Origin: Bromus sterilis
Lineage: Eukaryota > Streptophyta > Magnoliopsida > Poales > Poaceae
Assembly: GCA_950022295.1 (NCBI GenBank)
Contig: OX465596.1
Location: forward strand, 125,716,501 to 125,780,500
Reading direction: 5' to 3'
Length of the DNA stretch: 64,000 nucleotides
The position numbers were made by a program, and so were the translations under genes. Below the pieces are notes generated by a model. That model saw nothing but the letters and a program-made list of their open reading frames with translations. It had not been told where the DNA came from and did no database searches. Every line of letters begins with the position of its first letter. The stretch's first letter is position 1. Positions 57,921 through 64,000 of this stretch are shown here, in pieces.

Positions 57921-60900
57921 CTACTCGGCACGGAGGCGGTCTTCTCTCTCCCATGTTGCTTCTTTCTCGGAGTGATGTGACCATTGCACTTTAAGGAACT
58001 TGATCTTCTGACGACGAGTGACACGCTCTGCTGAATCAAGAATACGAACGGGGTACTCTCGATAAGAAAGTTCATCTTGGAGATCAAGCGTTTCATGGTC
58101 GACTTCGCGGATGGGGTCCTTGAAGCAACGCCTGAGTTGTGACACATGGAATACATCATGCACTCGGGAAAGGTGCGGAGGTAGTTCAAGTTGGTAGGCA
58201 ACTTCTCCACGTTTAGCAAGAATGCGGAAAGGTCCGATGTAACGTGGGGCCAACTTGCCTTTGATACCGAATCTTTGGGTTCCCTTCAGAGGAGTAACCC
58301 GAAGGTAAGCCTTCTCATCCAGATTGTAGCTCTCCTTTCTATGATGACGATCATAGTAGCTTTTCTGACGAGATTGAGAGGCTTTCAAACGATCACGAAC
58401 AATGCGAACTTGCTCTTCTGCTTCCTTGATCATATCCGTCCCAAAGAATTGTCTTTCACTGGTTTCTGACCAGTTAAGGGGTGTTCGACATCGTCGTCCG
58501 TAGAGGAGTTCAAAAGGAGCCATGGTCAGACTAGATTGAAAACTATTGTTATAAGCAAATTCGGCGAATGGAAGAGATTTCTCCCAATTCTTTCCGAATG
58601 AGATAACACAAGCTCTGAGCATGTCTTCCAAGATTTGATTAACCCTTTCAACTTGACCGCTAGACTGAGGATAGAAAGCTGTACTAAAGGATAGATGAGT
58701 TCCCATAGCATTTTAAAAGCTTCCCCAAAATCTAGAGGTGAAAAGGCTACCACGATCAGAATTGATCACCAAAGGAACACCGTGAAGAGACACAATTCTA
58801 GAGATGTACAAGTACGCTAACTGGCTAGCAGTTATAGACTCACGAACGGGAAGGAAGTGAGCAACTTTCGAAAGTCTATCAATGACCACGAAGATGGCAT
58901 CATTTCCTTTCTGGGTTTTTGGAAAGCCGGTGATGAAGTCCATACAGACTTTGTCCCATTTCCACTCTGGAATAGGCAAAGGTTGAAGTGTGCCAGCAGG
59001 TCTTTTGTGTTCTGCCTTAATGCGACGACAAACATCACATTCAGCAACAAATCGAGCAATGTCTCTCTTCATCCGGGTCCACCAAAATCTCTGGCGTAGA
59101 TCTCGGTACATTTTTGTGCTACCGGGATGAATTGAGAGGGGTGTGTCATGGGCTTCTTTGAGGATGAGTTGCCTTAGATCCTTATTCTTAGGTACTACCA
59201 AACGATTTTCAAAGAATACCGTTCCTTTACTATCTGTGGAGAAACATTTAGCAACTCCGCTAGCAATGTTCTCCTTGATCCGGCGAACACCTCGTGCACG
59301 CCTTTGGGAAACTATGATTTGATCCTCAAGGGTTGGTTTCGCCACCAAGTTGAAAAGAGATCCACGAGGAACAATCTCGAGATTGAGTTTTCGAAATTCC
59401 TCATGAAGAAGTGGTTGATATTGTTGTAACATGAGGTTGTTACAATACGACTTACGACTTAGTGCATCAGCCATGACATTGGCTTTTCCTGGGGTGTAAG
59501 AAATTCCTAAGTCATAATCTTTTATCAACTCTATCCAGCGTCTTTGCCTGAGATTAAGATCTGGCTGGGTGAAAATATATTTGAGGCTTTGGTGGTCGGA
59601 ATAGATCTCACAACGATTACCAAGGAGGTAATGTCGCCAAGTCTTCAGGGCATGAACTACGGCAGCGAGTTCAAGATCATGGGTAGGATAGTTCTCTTCA
59701 TGTGGCCGCAACTGGCGTGAAGCATAAGCTACCACATGTCGATCTTGCATAAGTATGCATCCTAACCCTTGCCGTGAAGCATCACAATAGATCTCGAAAT
59801 CCCTTTTGGTGTCTGGAGGTGCAAGTACGGGTGCAGAAGTCAATCTTCTTTTTAGCTCTTGAAAGCTTTCCTCGCACTTGGGGGTCCATTGGAATTTCTT
59901 ATCTTTCTTGAGGAGTTCAGTAAGAGGCTTTGCAACTTTAGAAAAGTTCTCGACGAAGTGACGGCAATAGCTTGCTAAGCCAAGAAAACTCCTAACTTGC
60001 TTAACCGATTCAGGTGGAGTCCAGTCAAGGACGGCCTGAACTCTCTCGGGATTGACTGCAACACCTTTTGCAGAAATCACGTGGCCTAAGTAGGTCACTT
60101 CTGGTAGCCAAAATTCACACTTGGAGAACTTGGCATAAAGGCTATGCTCTCTAAGTTTCATCAATACCATCTTAAGATGTTCTGCGTGCTCTTCTTCGTT
60201 CTTCGAGTAGATGAGAATGTCATCAAGATAAACCACAACAAATTTATCTAAGTACTCCATGAAGATCGAATTCATTAAGCGCGAGAATGTGGCGGGGGCA
60301 TTGGTCAAACCGAAGGACATGACGGTGTACTCGTAAAGACCATACCGAGTAGTGAAAGCCGTTTTGGGTATGTCCTCGTTTCGGATTTTTATTTGATGAT
60401 AGCCTAATCTCAAATCCATCTTGGAGAAGACAGAGGATCATGCAAGTTGATCATAAATATCATTGATCCTGGGCAGTGGGTACTTGTTCTTTATCGTCGC
60501 TAGATTTAGCGGGCGATAGTCTACGCACATCCTTTCTGTTCCATCTTTCTTCGTTACGAACAGAACGGGGCAACCCCATGGCGATGAGCTAGGGAAGATG
60601 AAGCCTTTTGCCAACGAAGCATCAAGTTGGGTTTTTAGCTCAGCTAACTCATGTGGGGCCATTCTATATGGACGTCTCGAGATTGGGGTTGTGCCTGGTA
60701 TAAGATCCACTATGAATTCTACACACCTTTCGGGTGGCATTCCCGGAAGTTCTTCAGGAAAGACATCCGGAAAGTCACGAACCACCGGAACATCTTCAAG
60801 GTTAGGAAGGGGAAGCACATTCAAAGTATGCATCTGGTTTTTAGAGCTGGGTGATGTGTAGTCAATGGTCTGGCCTGAAGGATGGGTGAGTTTGACTGAT

Positions 60901-62318
60901 GTGGCTTTACAATCAAGGAAAGCATTCTGCCTTGATAACCAATCCATTCCTAGGATGACATCAATGTCCGAAGACTTGAGGGCTATAAGTGAAGCAAGGA
61001 ATACTAAACCCTCAATTGCAATTTGATTGCCATGGCTTACTCTATTAGTTTGCCATTTTGAACCAGGAGTTTGAATGATCATTGGAGAAAACATTTCTTC
61101 AAAACGAAACTCATGACGAAGTGCATAACTCTCCGACATGAATGAATGAGAAGCTCCTGGATCGAAAAGAACGGAGGCGGGGACATGATTGACTGGGAGT
61201 GTGCCAAGGATAACATCAGAAGCATAAGTGGTTTCCTCAACTGAGATTTGGTTCACACAACCACTACTTGTGATTGTGAGCTTTGCTGGGAAGGCTTTGG
61301 TGACTGATTTCTTTGGAGGTTTGGGTCGAGAATGACGTGGTGCCATCAAGACCTGAGGGCATTGACGATAGTAATGGCCTGGAAGACCACACTTAAAACA
61401 TACCCTGTCTGAATTGTTGGGAGTGGGATTACTTGGCTGCACACCATCATTCCGGGGTGGAATAATGTGTTGGGGTGGATGGCATATATTGGAGGTTGGT
61501 CTCTGCAGAAAGTTTTGAGGTATGGCTCTGGTTGGAATCCAAATTCGGCGTTTCTGAGGGGCTAAACTGGAAGAAGAAGCAAGCTCAAGAGCATGCTTGC
61601 GGGACTCTTCAAAAATTTCATTGCCATGCTCAGCTCTGAAGGATCTGTTGACTAAATCCTCAAAGGTGGCAAAGTCGATGAGGTTGAGATCATGACGAAG
61701 GATGGGGCTAAGTCCCTTACGGAACCTTGCCTGCTTTTTGGCATCGGTGGTGATATCATCTTGGGCATACCGAGCAAGACGGTTGAATTCTCTCACATAC
61801 TCATGGATGGACATCTCTCCTTGAGTCAAATTGCAGAACTCTTCCTTCTTGCGCTCCATCAACTCATCCAGAAGGTGGTACCCTCGAAAGGCAACACAGA
61901 ACTCCTGCCAAATCACTACGTGAATATCTGGCTGCATAGCAACATAGTTCTCCCACCATTGAAGAGCAGCACCTTCCAAGAAGTATACCGCAAAAATAAT
62001 TCGCTCATCGGGAGCAACATGTGCAGTATCAAGCTTACGCTCGATAGAACGGAGCCAATCATCAGCTTCAAGGGGCTCAGAAGAACATCGGAATACCGGT
62101 GGCTTGAGGAGGATGAAGTCCTGAATGCTCACAACCACATTGCAATGACGCGAGGTATTCTGCTCGATGAGCTCCAGAAGGCGTGTTTGATCACGTTGAT
62201 TCTTCTCAACTTCCATCATGATTTCCGCTGCAGAAGGCTGTGGTAGAGGTTCATCATCATTTCGATTCCGAACACGGTCTCGATTCCGACGAACAGCACT
62301 ACGAGTTCCACCTGACAT
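57921..62318 (-). pseudogene. gag-pol: Element I gag-pol polyprotein with three in-frame stops
   Basis: One continuous frame from ATG at 62318 (MSGGTRSAVRRNRDR), which follows the acceptor-like tcacacagg. Order: gag core (ADDWLRSIERKLD, LQWWENYVAMQ), zinc knuckle CFKCGLPGHYYRQC, protease with DPGASHSF (DPG codons at 61163-61155), RT (motif A MDLRLGYHQ, YLDDILIYSK), RNase H (YCDASRQGLG), integrase (CDVCRRIKAEHK, VIDRLSKVAHF, SDRGSLF, GQVERVNQ) and a chromodomain-like tail (IKFLKVQWSHHSEKEATWE). Stops: TGA at 60438-60440 in RT, TAA at 58713-58715 in integrase, TAG at 57921-57923 near the C-terminus. There are no frameshifts, so decay is recent and by point mutation only. Confidence 0.92.
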
Positions 62319-62774
62319 CCTGTGTGATAAAAATCAACAATCAGAACAGGTTGAATGATGGATTCAAGGATAACAAGACATGATGAAGGCGGAAAAGATT
62401 GAAATGCGAAGACAATGATCCATACAAACACGGGATAAATCCGGCAGCATAACGGCTACACCGGGATGGAAAACAAGACAACCTCGAGGAGATTGGACAA
62501 AACTTCCTCAAGGAACTCAAAACATGAAGACTCTGGACGACCACGACTGTCCTACGGCTACAAGGAAGCACTCAGCGAGATGTTCTAGTCAGACATAGAT
62601 GAGCCTAGTCCTATCATCCCGTAGAAAAGATAAGGGTGACCCAGAACTTAGATCGATGAGGGTAAGGAGAAAAAGAAGCCTTACTTTGTTCCCTTATATA
62701 CCCAAGTAACTATATAACTATACAATGCTAGACTCGACTTCGACCAAGGGTTTGATAAGCCTACAGACAGTCCT
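62319..62774 (-). other. Element I leader between PBS and gag
   Basis: Homologous to the F leader (32418-32873), including the shared tcacacagg acceptor-like end. No ORF is supported. Confidence 0.55.
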
Positions 62775-62788
62775 GCTCTGATACCAAG
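62775..62788 (-). other. Element I primer binding site (initiator tRNA-Met)
   Basis: The minus strand reads CTTGGTATCAGAGC two bases after the 5' LTR end at 62791. Confidence 0.92.
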
Positions 62789-62790
62789 TC

Positions 62791-64000
62791 TGTCGGGACC
62801 CGGGGTTAGCATATGTAATTCCAGTCACGATACAATCACATGGAGAGCCGAGAACCGTACCCACTTGTCTAAGCAGACAAGGCCAAGCACAGAACGTTCT
62901 CGGTAAGCATCGAACGTGAGGGGCATCCCATTCAGGCCGGATGATCATCTGAGATGGGTCCTCATCGTCCGCTCACAAGTCTAAATGCTTATGGGTGCTG
63001 AATCCCATACTCATAGACAAGTCGCCTCAACCATGTTAGCGATTGGATCCTAACTCTTACATAGACTTACTCCAGCCCGATCACTTAGTCGGGGTCTAGG
63101 GCGGGCTCGATCATACAACTAAGTGTGCACGTGACTGAGTCACGAGCAATCGCATCGCGATGCCCCAAGCTGCGCACATCTAAGGGCCACTTGGTGTATA
63201 AGAGACCGCCAGCCAGATCACAACTAAGGTCTCGAAAACCCATACTAAGACATGCATGTTATAAACATACACGCAGCACACATGCCTAGTATGAACAGCA
63301 GTTATCATCACATAACTCTACAAAGTACTCTTTATTGATATACACATAGAGCATACAAAGATCACATGTCTGTGATCAACATTACATCATACAACGGAAG
63401 CAAATTAGGTCTGAGTACAGACAAGTTTAACAAATGGCTTAGAGAAGCCTTGTAAACAAACATGCCCTTCCACGAGGGACCAGACTACTGTCTGGGACTA
63501 TGCTAACTTAGTCAACGTCGAGCTTCAGGTTGATGACTCCATCGGGGTCCGGTTCTTATCTAAAACATAGAATAAGAAAACGTGAGTACAAAGTCGTACT
63601 CAGCAAGACTTACATCATATCTATACTACTCATGCTCAAGTATCAAGGTAAAGGGAGGTGGGGTTTCATCATGCAGAAGTGCCATCTTTGACTTGGCTAA
63701 TCCTGAACTACGAATAACAGACTTGAGATAAGAAGCGTACACGAGTCCACTACATCTCCAACCAATACACCACTATGGTTACTTCCTCGACTTCCCCACG
63801 AGGAGGCACACCATAGCACTCACGCTTATCTTGCGAGTTTTATAAGTATCCATTCAAGTTGTCTAATAATTAGGTACAGGTTCCAAGTAGTCCTTAACCG
63901 CGGACGCGGCTATTCGAATAGTTTTGTTAACCTTGCAAGGGTGTAAACTACACACACATGACCATCGGTTACCGCCAGGTCTCGCCACCGTTCAAGAGGT
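62791..64000 (-). repeat. Element I 5' LTR, U5-side 1.21 kb
   Basis: Matches 53922-55131 of the 3' LTR almost base for base, with minor substitutions. The remaining part lies beyond the window. Confidence 0.9.
63895..63943 (-). promoter_or_regulatory. LTR palindrome module, element I 5' LTR copy
   Basis: ccgcggacgcgg, ctattcgaatag (63910-63921) and accttgcaaggg, identical to the 3' LTR copy. Confidence 0.75.

Larger units (their letters stand above)
53922..64000 (-). mobile_element. Element I: Tekay-like chromovirus, 5' LTR running off the window
   Basis: Minus-strand element with a complete 3' LTR (53922-57859), purine tract, hairpin, full-length polyprotein with three stops, leader, PBS and the first 1210 bases of the 5' LTR. 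The LTRs begin TGTCGAGACC and TGTCGGGACC on the plus strand and differ at a few per 100 bases by eye. Protein and LTR are closest to F. It is inserted in the G LTR. Confidence 0.9.

Overview
The window is intergenic DNA of a large grass genome, most likely a Triticeae (wheat/barley group) chromosome. The evidence is dense nesting of long-LTR Gypsy retrotransposons of grass-typical kinds: chromodomain-bearing Tekay/Del-like elements primed by initiator tRNA-Met, a Tat-lineage element with an antisense spliced gene, and an Athila-like element whose LTR starts TGATACGTC. I see no host gene, tRNA, rRNA, bacterial gene or CRISPR array. Nearly every base can be assigned to one of nine elements, called A to I here.

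Layout. A (minus, 1-4507) is a non-coding LARD-like element with LTRs of at least 3.7 kb and only about 0.6 kb between them; it sits in the 5' LTR of B. B (plus, 4508-13567) is a decayed Tekay-like element with an extra open reading frame upstream of gag. C (plus, 13568-13830 and 23065-28430) is a Tat-lineage, apparently pol-less element carrying a multi-exon antisense gene; B, D and F lie inside it. D (plus, 13831-23059) is a Tekay-type LTR element flanked by the target duplication atgga. It lost its interior when a deletion fused its 5' LTR to the 3' half of an Athila-like element E (17505-22689), which had inserted in D's 3' LTR. F (plus, 28431-36779) begins 19 bases into C's 3' LTR; it has a 3.97-kb LTR and a broken gag-pol cut off by G. 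G (minus, 36780-37932 and 52050-53921) is an LTR split by H and truncated by I. H (plus, 37933-52049, 14.1 kb) is the best-preserved copy. I (minus, 53922 to beyond 64000) is a near-complete relative of F.

Inferred order of insertion: C first; then B, D and F into C; A into B, E into D, G into F; then H and I into G. Five of these eight insertions hit an LTR.

How the pieces work. The Tekay-like elements share one plan: a long LTR with a GC-rich leader, an initiator-Met primer site, one gag-pro-RT-RNase H-integrase-chromodomain polyprotein, a short hairpin, a polypurine tract and the 3' LTR. All visible polyproteins are broken. Four features look worth following up: a hairpin just upstream of the polypurine tract with compensatory stem changes in four element types, including non-coding A; a triple-palindrome module shared by all the Tekay-type LTRs except B; the extra ORF of B; and the spliced antisense gene of C.
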